DNA of 64,000 nucleotides. Origin: an uncultured Muribaculaceae bacterium (GTDB taxonomy: Bacteria > Bacteroidota > Bacteroidia > Bacteroidales > Muribaculaceae). The position numbers were made by a program, and so were the translations under genes. Location: positions 5,292 through 69,291 of the forward strand of contig CAJUDL010000001.1 of assembly GCA_910585285.1 (NCBI GenBank), read 5' to 3'. The notes beneath the pieces were generated by a model. That model did no database searches and was not told the origin of the DNA. It worked only from the letters and a program-made list of their open reading frames with translations. Positions 25,945-35,757 of the stretch are shown piece after piece (the stretch's first letter is position 1; each line of letters starts with the position of its first letter).

Positions 25945-28900
25945 TTAGAAAGTTACATTTAATCCAAAAGTGAAATCTCTCATCGGAGCATATCCGTCTC
26001 CACTCATCATTTCAGGATCAAGCCCTTTGAATTTTGTTATCGTACAGATGTTTTCGACAGTGAAATAAAGACGGACATTCTGCATAAGTGCTACTTTTGT
26101 CCATTTCTGAGGAAGAGTGTAGCCTACTGTCAGACTCTTGAATTTAAGATAATTGCCATTCTGAAGTTTCCATTCGGCTTTGGCGGAATTCTGTCCCGTA
26201 TCATTCATGACAAAGCGGGGATTGGCAGAGTTTATGTTGGATCTCGGGTCAGAGGGATTCTGAGGATCATAGAAATAATGGTCGTTGGCAACATCAAGAC
26301 CTATGCCATATCCTTTGGTCATCGATGTGGAGTTTTGCGACTGCGACCAATAATAGATCTTGAATCCTGCCGCTCCCGTCCAGTTCATGGAGAAGTCGAG
26401 ACCTTTCCATTTTAAATAAGCCTGCAATCCATAATAATATTTCGGAGTTGAGGAAACACCGCAGAAGTCGCGGTCGTAAGTGTCACCGTATGTTCCGTCT
26501 CCATTTATGTCGGCATAAATGTAATCCCCATACCAGATATTCTGTTTCCCTACACTTGAACCCGGAAGAAGTTTATAGCCTGCATCTATCATCGACTTTG
26601 CCCATGCCAGATCTTCATCTGTGCGGATCATACCATCCTTGGGACCACCATGAATACCGTCGGCGGCATAGCCTCTGCCTGAACCCTTGTATGTTTTGAG
26701 AAGATAGTATTCATCAATCATGTGCCCGTTCAGACGCACAGTGGTGCCGCTGTCGTCAGCTACATCTCCAAAATTTGTGTAATAGTAACGGTTTCCGTTT
26801 TCATCAGTTCGCCATTCATTTATAAGATCACCCTTCAATTGAGTGATGCGGTTCTTATTGTAGGAGAAATTGCCCGAAGCTCCATAGGTGACGTTTCCGA
26901 TACGATCATTCCATTCAAGTGTTAGCTCAACTCCGGAGTTGCTGACTTTTGCAAAGTTCTGCATAGGAGGGATATAATCTGCAAGTGTCGGTTGCATATG
27001 CGGAGCGTAGAGAATGCCGTCAGTTCTTTTGTCATAATATTCTATTGATCCGGAGAGTCTTGAACCAAGCAACGAGAAATCGAGTCCGACGTTGGTCACG
27101 GCAGTTGATTCCCAATGTAAAGATGTGTTTGGAAGATTGTTCATGCGGAATCCTTTTACATACTCGCCTCCAAGAGTATACGGGACGGTACTGTAATAAG
27201 ATTGCCAGATGTAATTGGAAATTGAGTTGTTTCCTAATTTACCCCATGAAGCACGAAGTTTAAGGTTGTCAAGCCAAGTAATATCTTCCATGAATTTCTC
27301 TTGTGATATTCTCCATCCAGCCGATACGGAAGGGAATGTTCCCCAGCGGCTTTTGGGTGCGAATCTTGAGGATCCGTCGCGACGAATGTTTGCTTCAAAA
27401 AGATAGCGGTCGCCATAAGAATAATTTACTCTGCCGAATAAAGAGCGGGAGGAACATTCCGTAGTATTGCCGCCTATCGACTGCGGGGTGGTTAACGCAT
27501 CAAAGTCGGTCAGGTCAAAATTAAGGATTCCCATCTTTACCACATTCATGTATTCCGACCAAGCCCGGTATTCTTCATAACCAATCATGGCTGCGATGTC
27601 ATGCTCTCCATACCGGTGGCTCCAGTTGAGCATGTTTGTGAGTTTCCATTCTTTGGCAGTGTTGCGAGTGTCGGAGTTTGAACAGTTTGCCATTGTTGTG
27701 GAATTTGGCTTCACCGATGATTCAAGATCGCGTTGGAAACTTTTTGCAGGAATATATCCGCTCGACAGATATTTGTTTTGTGAAGAATAATCGGTATAGA
27801 AGAATTGTGATTTTATAGAGAAGTCTTTCAGAAAATCTACCGGGATATATGGATTGACATTATATTTTGATTGTTTGTCCCATCCGAGTGCTGTGTCTAA
27901 TACACGAACAGGGTTATGGACGGTATTTTCCTCCTCCGGTGTTTCCTGACTGCCATACCATCCATCGTAATAAGGATAGACACCCGGCACAGTCTTTTTC
28001 ATATCATCACCCCACAACATGTTGATGTCGTTAGCTTCGTGATCCACGTGATATCCGTAAGCTTTTATGCCGACGGTGATAAAGTCCTTTATTTTTGTTT
28101 CTACCGAGGCTCGCATATAGTATTTATTCATGCCGGCACCGGTTACAAGACCCGGATTGCTGAGGTATGTTCCCGAGATAGAATAATTTGTGCCTTTGGT
28201 TTTCCCGAGAAGTGATACAGTGTGTTCCTGCATCAATGCGGGTTTGTAGATTTCCTTATACCAGTCAGTGTTCGGGTAGGCAACATAGTTGGGATATCCG
28301 CTTTCCGACAATGCATTAGGATTGGCAGCCGCTGCGCGCCATGCATCAATAGTGCTGTTTGAAAAATAAGGAGTCTGGGCGGTGTTTTCACATGCTTCAT
28401 TCATTAATTCCATGTAAGTCGCATAGTCTGTAACCTGACGGTGGCGTTTGGATGTTGTTTCATAGGTCAGTCTGCCGGAATAAGTTACAGAGATGTGTCC
28501 TTCGTCGGCATTTTTAGTTGTGATAAGAATAACACCATTGGCACCCCTGTTTCCATAGATGGCACAGGATGCTGCATCTTTGAGCACGGAAATAGAGGCG
28601 ACATCATTAGGGTTCACATCGCTCAACGACATTTCCATACCGTCAACAAGGATAAGAGGAGCGGAATTATTCAGAGTCCCGATACCCCGGATCAATATGG
28701 ATGAATTTTCAGAATTCGGCTGGCTGCTTGTGCTCATGACGTTCAAACCAGCGGCTGCTCCGGAAAGTGCCTGGGAGAGATCAGTGAAAGGGCGCGATTT
28801 GGATTGCTCGGCAACATCGACAGCAACGACAGAACCTGTCAGGTTAACTTTTTTCTGCTGACCGTAACCCACTACTACCACTTCAGACAGTTGGGCGGCA

Positions 28901-29442
28901 TCCTCTACCATAACGGTTTTAAAATTTCGTTTGTCGCCTACTTTGACAGTTTGAGGCGCATAGGATATGAAACTTATTACCAGAACATCATCCGGACTGG
29001 CTAATAGTGTCCATTTGCCGTCAAGATCTGTAGAGGTTCCTCGGGTTGTGCCTTTCACCATGACTGTCGCACCGGTGACAGGTTCTCCTTGCTCATCAAC
29101 GACCTGCCCGCTTATTTCGCTGGCAGCTTTTTCCTTTTTTTCGGGGGCACTTTTTTTTACAGATTGTTTCACCAAAATCGTTTTCCCGTTAATCTGGTAG
29201 GTTACATTCTGATCAGCAAGGATTTGGTCAACAGCTTTCTTAAGAGTCGTTGCCTTGACACGTATTTTTTTCGATGTGTCGATATCTCCTGCCTGATAGA
29301 CAAAAGAGTATCCCTGTTTTGTCAACTCGCTGATGGCGTGTTTAACAGTCGTCGACGGGAGATCTATTTCAACCTTTTGTCCCATGACGGTAAGTGTCGC
29401 TGATAATATCAGCACACTTAGCAATAAAATTTTTTTAATCAT
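25945..29442 (-). CDS. SusC-family TonB-dependent transporter with STN signalling domain
   Basis: A 1,165-residue outer-membrane protein: signal peptide (about 1-21), STN/secretin-like domain (about 23-95, IDLPSTTVKHAISELTKQGYSFVY), carboxypeptidase-D-like regulatory domain (about 112-195), plug (from about 200; VVVVGYGQQKKVNLTGSV) and a 22-strand barrel. It imports oligosaccharides using TonB energy. The STN domain is the module that contacts FecR-type anti-sigma factors, and the next genes upstream are indeed FecR and an ECF sigma factor, so transport and induction are linked. It sits about 100 bp downstream of fecR. Confidence 0.94.
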   Translation of the reverse strand: MIKKILLLSVLILSATLTVMGQKVEIDLPSTTVKHAISELTKQGYSFVYQAGDIDTSKKIRVKATTLKKAVDQILADQNVTYQINGKTILVKQSVKKSAPEKKEKAASEISGQVVDEQGEPVTGATVMVKGTTRGTSTDLDGKWTLLASPDDVLVISFISYAPQTVKVGDKRNFKTVMVEDAAQLSEVVVVGYGQQKKVNLTGSVVAVDVAEQSKSRPFTDLSQALSGAAAGLNVMSTSSQPNSENSSILIRGIGTLNNSAPLILVDGMEMSLSDVNPNDVASISVLKDAASCAIYGNRGANGVILITTKNADEGHISVTYSGRLTYETTSKRHRQVTDYATYMELMNEACENTAQTPYFSNSTIDAWRAAAANPNALSESGYPNYVAYPNTDWYKEIYKPALMQEHTVSLLGKTKGTNYSISGTYLSNPGLVTGAGMNKYYMRASVETKIKDFITVGIKAYGYHVDHEANDINMLWGDDMKKTVPGVYPYYDGWYGSQETPEEENTVHNPVRVLDTALGWDKQSKYNVNPYIPVDFLKDFSIKSQFFYTDYSSQNKYLSSGYIPAKSFQRDLESSVKPNSTTMANCSNSDTRNTAKEWKLTNMLNWSHRYGEHDIAAMIGYEEYRAWSEYMNVVKMGILNFDLTDFDALTTPQSIGGNTTECSSRSLFGRVNYSYGDRYLFEANIRRDGSSRFAPKSRWGTFPSVSAGWRISQEKFMEDITWLDNLKLRASWGKLGNNSISNYIWQSYYSTVPYTLGGEYVKGFRMNNLPNTSLHWESTAVTNVGLDFSLLGSRLSGSIEYYDKRTDGILYAPHMQPTLADYIPPMQNFAKVSNSGVELTLEWNDRIGNVTYGASGNFSYNKNRITQLKGDLINEWRTDENGNRYYYTNFGDVADDSGTTVRLNGHMIDEYYLLKTYKGSGRGYAADGIHGGPKDGMIRTDEDLAWAKSMIDAGYKLLPGSSVGKQNIWYGDYIYADINGDGTYGDTYDRDFCGVSSTPKYYYGLQAYLKWKGLDFSMNWTGAAGFKIYYWSQSQNSTSMTKGYGIGLDVANDHYFYDPQNPSDPRSNINSANPRFVMNDTGQNSAKAEWKLQNGNYLKFKSLTVGYTLPQKWTKVALMQNVRLYFTVENICTITKFKGLDPEMMSGDGYAPMRDFTFGLNVTF

Positions 29443-29540
29443 AAGAATATCAGTTCTATGGTATTATGGTATTGTTCTATGATGGTGCGATTTATAGAAA
29501 TCTCTATAATATTTTTTTCGTAATAAATTTAAACAGTTTC

Positions 29541-30548
29541 TTAATAGAGTGTTATGCTTTTTCCTTCAATCGTATATCTGATTCCGGCAACCGTGCAAAT
29601 ATTGTCAATGATTTCTGTTATGCTTTGTTCATCGCTTGAGAAGTTGCCGTAAATGCGACGATTCCTGAGATCTTCCTGTTTTATTGTTATGCTGACACCA
29701 TATCGGCGTTCAAGATTTTTGGCAATATCTGTCAGTTTCTCTTCATCAAAAAGCAACGTGCCGATGGTCCATTGTGTAGATGCCGTAGCATCTGTTTTAT
29801 CAATCCTTACGCTCCCGTCACGCTTGTCAAACACAAGGCGTTCGTCGGGTATGAGATTGCTTTGTGTTTTGTTGCCATCGAGCATAACCTTTACTTCTCC
29901 TTCAATGAGCGTTACAATCGCTGTGTCATCGTTGTTATAATTGCGGATATTGAAAACTGTGCCTACATCCTGAATTTTCATCTCTCCTGATCTCACCGTT
30001 AATGGCATTTCTTCGTTATGCTTCACCTTGAAACAGGCTTCACCATTCAGAATTATATTGCGGTTCTCAATGCCATAGTTTTGTGAATATACCATTCGTG
30101 TGCCTGCATTAAGTTGCACTTCAGTGCTGTCAGGAAGCAATACATTTGTTCGTGCCCCCATTGGCACTTGAACCACAACGTCAGTCCATGCGTGAGGAGT
30201 AGGGGAGTTTTTGCCAATTATGAATGATGTTGCCCCTAATATTACAGCGCATATTGCGGCTGCGGAGTATTTTATCCATCCCTTATACTTGTTTCGTAAA
30301 TTATTTCTACTGCCCGGCGCTTGTGATGAGTTTATTCGGTTCCAAAATTCTTCATAAGCTTTTTCTGCGTCAAATTCATATTCTGAATCACAGACAACAG
30401 AGAACCACAAATCTTTCATATCGGTAAAATAGTTGCGGTTCTCCTCAGATTGCGAGAGCCACTGTCTCAAATCTTCCATTTCTCCGGGTTGCATGTTCCC
30501 CGTGAGGAAATCAATAACCAAATATTGACCTCTGTCATCGCTTGTCAT
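29541..30548 (-). CDS. FecR-family anti-sigma factor
   Basis: A 335-residue inner-membrane protein: a cytoplasmic N-terminal region (about 1-90) that holds the sigma factor, one membrane helix (YSAAAICAVILGATSFIIG, about 93-112), and a periplasmic FecR domain followed by a C-terminal DUF4974-type domain (about 255-335, FDEEKLTDIAKNLERRYGV). On substrate binding the STN domain of SusC signals through the C-terminal part, and the sigma factor is released. It lies 10 bp downstream of the sigma gene. Confidence 0.92.
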   Translation of the reverse strand: MTSDDRGQYLVIDFLTGNMQPGEMEDLRQWLSQSEENRNYFTDMKDLWFSVVCDSEYEFDAEKAYEEFWNRINSSQAPGSRNNLRNKYKGWIKYSAAAICAVILGATSFIIGKNSPTPHAWTDVVVQVPMGARTNVLLPDSTEVQLNAGTRMVYSQNYGIENRNIILNGEACFKVKHNEEMPLTVRSGEMKIQDVGTVFNIRNYNNDDTAIVTLIEGEVKVMLDGNKTQSNLIPDERLVFDKRDGSVRIDKTDATASTQWTIGTLLFDEEKLTDIAKNLERRYGVSITIKQEDLRNRRIYGNFSSDEQSITEIIDNICTVAGIRYTIEGKSITLY

Positions 30549-30558
30549 ACCGTTATGT

Positions 30559-31119
30559 CTATTTTTTTAAATATGTTTCAAGTTCTTTCCTCAGGTGTGC
30601 CAACGCCTGTTTTATATGATACTTTACGGTGTTGACAGATATACCGAGTTTTTCAGATATTTCAACATAAGTCATTTCATGGAAACGGCTTAGCATAAAG
30701 ACTCTTCTTGAATCAATGGGAATTGTGCGAATCGCAGCTTTTACTTTTTCTTCAAGCTCTGCTTCCAGCAGGGTGCCCAATGGCAGTCCGCTCTCAACTT
30801 TCATGAGTCGGGCAGTGTCGTCAAGTTCAGAAAAATTGACTTCCGGATGTTTGCTCTGACTCAACAGATAGTTTAGACATCGATAACGCACTGCTGTTGA
30901 CAAATACTTGCGTAAGGAGACTTTTATATCCAGGTTTTCACGGATAGAATAGAGATTCACCATCACTTCGCTTACGATTTCTTCCGCAATGAACGTATCG
31001 TTGGTATAATTGTATGCGATTCCGCAAAGAAGTGAGTAATGTTTCTCGTATAGTTGCCTGTACGCATTCTCCTTCCCCGCCTTCAAAGCTTTGATTAATT
31101 GTTGATCATTGGAGCGCAT
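30559..31119 (-). CDS. ECF RNA polymerase sigma factor (Bacteroides sigma-70 family)
   Basis: A 186-residue protein with sigma region 2 (about 20-90, including YKxLY-like and FIAEEIVSEVMVNLY) and region 4 helix-turn-helix (about 125-180, MTYVEISEKLGISVNTVKYHIKQALAHLRKEL). Together with FecR and the STN-bearing SusC it forms the standard three-component trans-envelope switch for glycan loci. It should activate the susC promoter in the gap at 29443-29540. A TATCTTTA near-consensus box lies only 3-10 bp before the ATG, which would give an almost leaderless transcript. Confidence 0.93.
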   Translation of the reverse strand: MRSNDQQLIKALKAGKENAYRQLYEKHYSLLCGIAYNYTNDTFIAEEIVSEVMVNLYSIRENLDIKVSLRKYLSTAVRYRCLNYLLSQSKHPEVNFSELDDTARLMKVESGLPLGTLLEAELEEKVKAAIRTIPIDSRRVFMLSRFHEMTYVEISEKLGISVNTVKYHIKQALAHLRKELETYLKK

Positions 31120-31145
31120 GCGTAAAGATAATAAGATAATTACTA

Positions 31146-31177
31146 ACGAAGGGGAGACAGCCCCTGCTCCCCTTCGT
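31146..31177 (-). terminator. Hairpin after the 340-residue secreted protein gene
   Basis: A perfect 10-bp inverted repeat, ACGAAGGGGA / TCCCCTTCGT, with a 12-nt loop, lies 28 bp past the stop of the upstream gene and before the ECF sigma gene. It separates the two transcription units. Confidence 0.7.
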
Positions 31178-31204
31178 GACCGATCTTTATATTATCCTGT
31201 AGAA

Positions 31205-32227
31205 TTATTTAATTACAACTTTGAGAGTTTTTTTACCAGCTTTGGCGATATAGATGCCGGCAGGCATTCCTTCTGTTGCCAGAATATTGTCGGAAGTTTT
31301 CTTAACCATCATGCCTCCGGCATTATAAAGTTCAATACCTTCGCTTCCGGTTGTGCTGATTGTCTTGTCGCCAACAATGATCTGATTATTGTCTGTACCA
31401 TATATGTCTGAAATTCCGGTTCCGGAGCTTTTTGGTGTATAGAGATATAAAGCATCCACACAGAATTTAGCCTTGTCGCATTTTGCCGCTGAAGCATCCG
31501 CTCCATCCTGTCCGGCAGGTGGCTCAAATCCCATCATCTCTACCATTGCCGCGCTGTTAGTGAATCTGCTGTAATCGAGAGGCATATCAAACTCCTCTTC
31601 CATAAGCGCGGCTATCTCTCCGTATGTCATATCCAACGCAACCCATTTACCTGCCTGAAGCGAGCCGACAATTGGAAGCGCGGCATCGGGATCATCCGGA
31701 TTGGAACACAGATTTACCTGAGCTGCACCGGCATCGGCTCCGTCGTTTTTAAGGAAATGAACCTTGACTCGTGAATCACAGAGAATCTGAGAATCTGTCC
31801 ATATTGCTACATGTATATGAGTGTCTTTATTTATGTGGCTGAAATCACGTGTTCCGGCATTGCTTTTCACGTACATCCCCGCCCACCATTGGCATTTGGA
31901 ACCGTCAATTACAAAAGAACCATAGCTGTCGTTGTTGTCAAGTCCCGGAACAGTGTATGAACTTGTCCATCCGATATTGCCACCTCCCTCAATAGTTGTT
32001 GTCTGGTCTGTGCCGCATCTGTAATTATTTAAAGTGATGCCTTCAGCTTTTTTTATAGTCTGAATAGCGTCTTCACTAAGAATAAAGACATCAAATATTC
32101 CGTTTCCATTGCACTTCTCAATTGCATTGGCGACTCCGGAATTGGTTACTTCTGACACATTGTCAGCGGCAAAAGCTGTGCCACTGGCTGCGAGCATGGC
32201 AGCACACAAAAATGTAAAATTTTTCAT
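31205..32227 (-). CDS. Secreted protein of unknown function with T9SS-like tail
   Basis: A 340-residue protein with a signal peptide (about 1-20), a beta-rich body and a C-terminal sorting-like tail (GIELYNAGGMMVKKTSDN... to LKVVIK). The body contains WWAGMYVKSNAGTRDFSHINKDTHIHVAIWTDSQ, a pattern seen in glycan-binding jellyroll-like surface proteins of PULs, but no named family could be assigned. It has its own terminator and lies just upstream of the sigma/anti-sigma pair, so it may be an accessory surface glycan-binding protein. That role is inferred from position only. Confidence 0.6.
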   Translation of the reverse strand: MKNFTFLCAAMLAASGTAFAADNVSEVTNSGVANAIEKCNGNGIFDVFILSEDAIQTIKKAEGITLNNYRCGTDQTTTIEGGGNIGWTSSYTVPGLDNNDSYGSFVIDGSKCQWWAGMYVKSNAGTRDFSHINKDTHIHVAIWTDSQILCDSRVKVHFLKNDGADAGAAQVNLCSNPDDPDAALPIVGSLQAGKWVALDMTYGEIAALMEEEFDMPLDYSRFTNSAAMVEMMGFEPPAGQDGADASAAKCDKAKFCVDALYLYTPKSSGTGISDIYGTDNNQIIVGDKTISTTGSEGIELYNAGGMMVKKTSDNILATEGMPAGIYIAKAGKKTLKVVIK

Positions 32228-32345
32228 GTTACTTGTTTTAAGTTGTTTTAATTAAAGTTTAGATATATCCCTTAAATGGAATTTAAATCGTTTACATATT
32301 AAAGACAGGAGATTCAATGTTGAGGGTAGTGGCTTTAACAGATTT

Positions 32346-33731
32346 TTATTTGTCTGTTGCGAAAGGAGCCACGGGAATGCCGTGTCGGCTGTAAAGGTTG
32401 CCGTTAGGGAAGTCTGCCCAGTTATAGCGTGCGCATATGGGTTTCTTCACCATTGGTGAATACAGTTCAAGAGTGCAGTTGTCAATCTTTTTTACAATGG
32501 CTTGATCAAAATTACCATTAATGTCACCAATGATGAAACCGAGCACTGTGGAAGATGTTGCCGTAAGGTCATCATCGAATTCAAGAATTATCCGGTCTCC
32601 TTTATTTTTCGTGGAGATACATAGAGGGGCTCTGTAGTTGGTATTAAATCCATAGTCGCGACCTAATGCCGTTAAGGCGAGACGATGTGCCACGGTTTGT
32701 TTCTCGCGTGGATGAATGTCTCCCGGATTCCCAAGATCGATTGCGCTTACCATTGCAGTATTGGGCAGCAGCAGTGCCTTGCATTGGGCATTGCGTAGAG
32801 CTGCCCATTCGGAATCAGGTTGCACTGCCTGCGGTGCGCGATAACCTGCGAGTTGCACAAAATAGAAAGGAAAATCTTCTCCCCATAGGTTGCGCCAGTT
32901 TTTGATCAGCGACTGGAACAGAGGTTCATATTGCTTCGCTCTACCTACGTTGTTGCAACCCTGATACCACAGCACACCTTTCACCTTAAAATCTCTTAAA
33001 GGATGGATCATCGCATTGTAAAGAACGGAGGGACATTCTCTGTTCTCTTCCTGGTGCTTATGGATCTCCAATCCGGAAATATCCTTAAGATATTCGGAAG
33101 ATGTCCATGCCTCCGCCGGTGTCCCTCCCCAGGTGGCATCGATAACACCCACCGGCACACGGAGGCTGTCGCGAAGTTCTTTGGCATAGAAATACGCGAT
33201 TGCGGAAAAATCCATTGTGTTGGGCGCCGCCTCCACCCAGCCTCCCATGTTGACTTCTATGTCATCCATGGGGGCAAGCGATGTTCCTCTTTTGACCTGT
33301 AACAATCTAATGTCGGGATTCCTGGCGGTGGAAACAACATGGTCGGCATCCATCACGGATGACCATCCCTCAACGGGGAATTCCATGTTCGACTGACCGG
33401 AGCATAACCATACCTCTCCGGAAAGTACGTTCCCGATTTTTACCTTACTATCTTTATCTGCTATTATTATCGAGTAGGGACCACCCGCTGCAGGAGTGGG
33501 AAGTAATATTTCAAATTTTCCTTCCTTGTCGGCTTTTGTCTGCCTGGGATTGGAATCCCAGGCTGCCCATACCGTCACTTTTGAATCGGAAGCTGCAGAC
33601 CCGACAATTTTCATTACACTGTTTTGCTGCACGATCATGTTGTCCGTAATATAATTCGGAAGCTTGATCTTGGCTTGCACCGGCATCATCGTTGCCAAAC
33701 CAAAAAGAAATATCGCTGAAAGTTTATTCAT
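32346..33731 (-). CDS. Sialate O-acetylesterase-family esterase, secreted
   Basis: A 461-residue exported protein (signal peptide about 1-20) with an SGNH fold: nucleophile in WLCSGQSNMEFPV, GVIDATWGGTPAEAW, KGVLWYQGCNNV and the Asp-x-His block in GNPGDIHPREK. The family removes O-acetyl groups from sialic acid or from plant polysaccharides such as xylan and pectin; family members in glycan loci often act on the latter. It follows GH36 by 30 bp on the same strand and probably shares its transcript. Confidence 0.85.
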   Translation of the reverse strand: MNKLSAIFLFGLATMMPVQAKIKLPNYITDNMIVQQNSVMKIVGSAASDSKVTVWAAWDSNPRQTKADKEGKFEILLPTPAAGGPYSIIIADKDSKVKIGNVLSGEVWLCSGQSNMEFPVEGWSSVMDADHVVSTARNPDIRLLQVKRGTSLAPMDDIEVNMGGWVEAAPNTMDFSAIAYFYAKELRDSLRVPVGVIDATWGGTPAEAWTSSEYLKDISGLEIHKHQEENRECPSVLYNAMIHPLRDFKVKGVLWYQGCNNVGRAKQYEPLFQSLIKNWRNLWGEDFPFYFVQLAGYRAPQAVQPDSEWAALRNAQCKALLLPNTAMVSAIDLGNPGDIHPREKQTVAHRLALTALGRDYGFNTNYRAPLCISTKNKGDRIILEFDDDLTATSSTVLGFIIGDINGNFDQAIVKKIDNCTLELYSPMVKKPICARYNWADFPNGNLYSRHGIPVAPFATDK

Positions 33732-33761
33732 GACGACTGTGGATGTTTTGTGAAACTACTT

Positions 33762-35585
33762 CTAAGCATTTGAAATCACGATATAACCTCCCATGGGAAT
33801 GCTGATTCTTTTTATTCCGGAGTGAAGTTTGCAAGCTCGTATAGAATTGCCGAAAGTATCGAATACCTCTCCCTGCTTTGAGCCGGACTGCAATTCCACA
33901 GGAATGTCTCCGCTATCGGTGGCATTCAGTATGTAAATTGTTTTATCTGTAGGTTTTAGGGATATGATGCGGTCTGATTCGTATGTGGCGATAATCAATT
34001 CACTTTTGCTTTCAGCTTCGATGACAGGATATCCTGATTGCGGAAAATATGGACGAAATTCCGAGTGCAGAAGAGTTGTGCGGTGTTTTTGAGAAAAATC
34101 AATCCAATGTTTCATCATTTTTTTATGTGAATCCGGTAATTTCTGTAGGTTCATGGAGTATTGAATCACACCGAAGATGGCAGACAGTATATGTTGAGAA
34201 GCAGTTTCGGGTGTGTCTGTGACATTCCATTCGAGCATGTCGGAATGCACTGCGGTATTACCGGAAGTTAGACGCAGCGATGCAATACGCGATTTGTTCC
34301 CTCGTGCATCGCATGGGCAGTCATTGGCTCTTAGCATATTACCGTATTGCCGTATTGCCGGACCGATATATTTTTGTCGAAATTCGATAAGAATATCAGG
34401 ACGTATTTTTTCAAGTCGCTTTCTAATTTGGGTCATAAGAGTGTCAACACTTTCCGGCAGCGATTTGATATCTCTCCCCGCATAACATTGCTCTATTGCC
34501 GGATCAATTCCATTGATTTTAAATTCATCAATAAAATCAAGCTTAAAACCATCGACATCCCAGTCTTTTAATGCTTTTTCGTATGTGCTGCATAAGAATT
34601 CCCTTACTTCAGGGAAGCGCGGATCGAGCACGTTTCTGTCATTTCGGTTAGTCAGATACATATTTTTGAACCGGTCATGACTTTTGCTCTTGAACCCTAT
34701 GAAAGGTACTGAATACCATATCATATACTTAAGACCGAGGTTATGCACATTTCTCACGTGCTGCGCCATATTCGGAATTTTTCCGGAATACACTTCCCAA
34801 TCTCCGCAATAGGCATAACCGCGGTTATTGTCACCGGTTTGCCATCCGTCATCAAGTATTATTGTTTTCATGCCCATTGATGCTGCCAAAGAGCATTCTT
34901 TCTCAATTTCTTCGGCATTAACTTGCTGATGAAACTGATACCATGTTGAATAGAGCGGATCAAAGGCGGTGTCTGGTACAGGGGCGGATGTTATGCCGCA
35001 TCTGTCGGAAATCCATTTCACCGCATCTTTTATTGCATCGCCGTAAAAGCGGTTGGAGGCATCGAATCTTATTTCGGTGCAATAATGTGTGATGGGGGCT
35101 TCCGGTGTTGAGAAAAACGAAAGTTTACCTTCGATGAGTGCATCATCCTCTACTGCGCCTGCAACAGCTTCTATATTGCGGAAAGGCTCAGATACGGCAA
35201 ATGTAAGACGGTTGGCATTGGAATTATTGAGGAATGTATAAACAGGAACCCCGGAGGCTATGTCGCTGTGATATTTTTTCAACCAGGAGGGCAACAGAGC
35301 GCATCTGCCGTCATCATTTGCATGCCACAAGTATCTCACATCACCTAAGGGTTTTGAAAAACTCACGTTAAAGGCAGGAGGTGATGTGGGTTCTGAATGT
35401 GATAATTCAATTTTTATTGATTCAAATCCATCAGAGTTCTGTTGGGATATGGAGAAATTCCAACCATTGGTATTCGGGCAGTAAAGTTGTACGTCTCCGG
35501 CACTTCGGGTAGTTATATTTTTTGTCATTGCCGCTGCCGGCAATGACAGCGTGGCGATTAAACAAAAAACTGAAAAAGCGTTCAT
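33762..35585 (-). CDS. GH36-like alpha-galactosidase, secreted
   Basis: A 607-residue protein with a signal peptide (about 1-19), an N-terminal beta domain and a melibiase-type barrel. Diagnostic stretches are ILDDGWQTG, DVDGFKLDFIDEF (nucleophile Asp in KLDF) and MLRANDCPCD further on, which probably holds the acid/base Asp. GH36 enzymes remove terminal alpha-1,6-galactose. Its promoter box (35596-35603) sits only about 10 bp before the ATG and is preceded by a large imperfect dyad. It may serve the same glycan as the GH30 locus, since galactose side chains would fit, but this is inferred. Confidence 0.85.
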   Translation of the reverse strand: MNAFSVFCLIATLSLPAAAMTKNITTRSAGDVQLYCPNTNGWNFSISQQNSDGFESIKIELSHSEPTSPPAFNVSFSKPLGDVRYLWHANDDGRCALLPSWLKKYHSDIASGVPVYTFLNNSNANRLTFAVSEPFRNIEAVAGAVEDDALIEGKLSFFSTPEAPITHYCTEIRFDASNRFYGDAIKDAVKWISDRCGITSAPVPDTAFDPLYSTWYQFHQQVNAEEIEKECSLAASMGMKTIILDDGWQTGDNNRGYAYCGDWEVYSGKIPNMAQHVRNVHNLGLKYMIWYSVPFIGFKSKSHDRFKNMYLTNRNDRNVLDPRFPEVREFLCSTYEKALKDWDVDGFKLDFIDEFKINGIDPAIEQCYAGRDIKSLPESVDTLMTQIRKRLEKIRPDILIEFRQKYIGPAIRQYGNMLRANDCPCDARGNKSRIASLRLTSGNTAVHSDMLEWNVTDTPETASQHILSAIFGVIQYSMNLQKLPDSHKKMMKHWIDFSQKHRTTLLHSEFRPYFPQSGYPVIEAESKSELIIATYESDRIISLKPTDKTIYILNATDSGDIPVELQSGSKQGEVFDTFGNSIRACKLHSGIKRISIPMGGYIVISNA

Positions 35586-35595
35586 ATATTATATT

Positions 35596-35603
35596 CAAAG
35601 TTA
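35596..35603 (-). promoter_or_regulatory. -7 box of the GH36 promoter
   Basis: The minus strand reads TAACTTTG, ending 10 bp before the ATG at 35585, so the transcript would have a leader of only about 5 nt. No TTTG box lies at -33; that place is taken by the imperfect dyad at 35602-35670, suggesting activator dependence. Confidence 0.5.
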
Positions 35604-35670
35604 ACGTTGTCTAATAAGCTGTTAAATAAGAAATCTAACAGTTTCCTTATCTATAAGACAACTTAGACGT
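35602..35670. promoter_or_regulatory. Large imperfect dyad upstream of GH36
   Basis: Outer arms AACGT...ACGTT, middle arms TTGTCT / AGACAA and inner arms CTGTTA / TAACAG form a nested, imperfect inverted repeat of about 69 bp. It lies directly upstream of the GH36 -7 box and so covers the -33 region. It may be an operator or activator site; it is untranscribed by the inferred promoter. Confidence 0.45.
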
Positions 35671-35696
35671 TAGGTAGGGGTAGTAAATTTAATTAA

Positions 35697-35735
35697 AAAA
35701 CGGCAGGATCATCACAATGTGAATCCTGCCGTTTT
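35697..35735 (-). terminator. Terminator after tpx
   Basis: A perfect 13-bp stem, AAAACGGCAGGAT / ATCCTGCCGTTTT, with a 13-nt loop. On the minus strand it is followed by a T-run, 23 bp past the tpx stop. Confidence 0.85.
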
Positions 35736-35757
35736 CTGTCAAGTCACCGCGCCTCTG

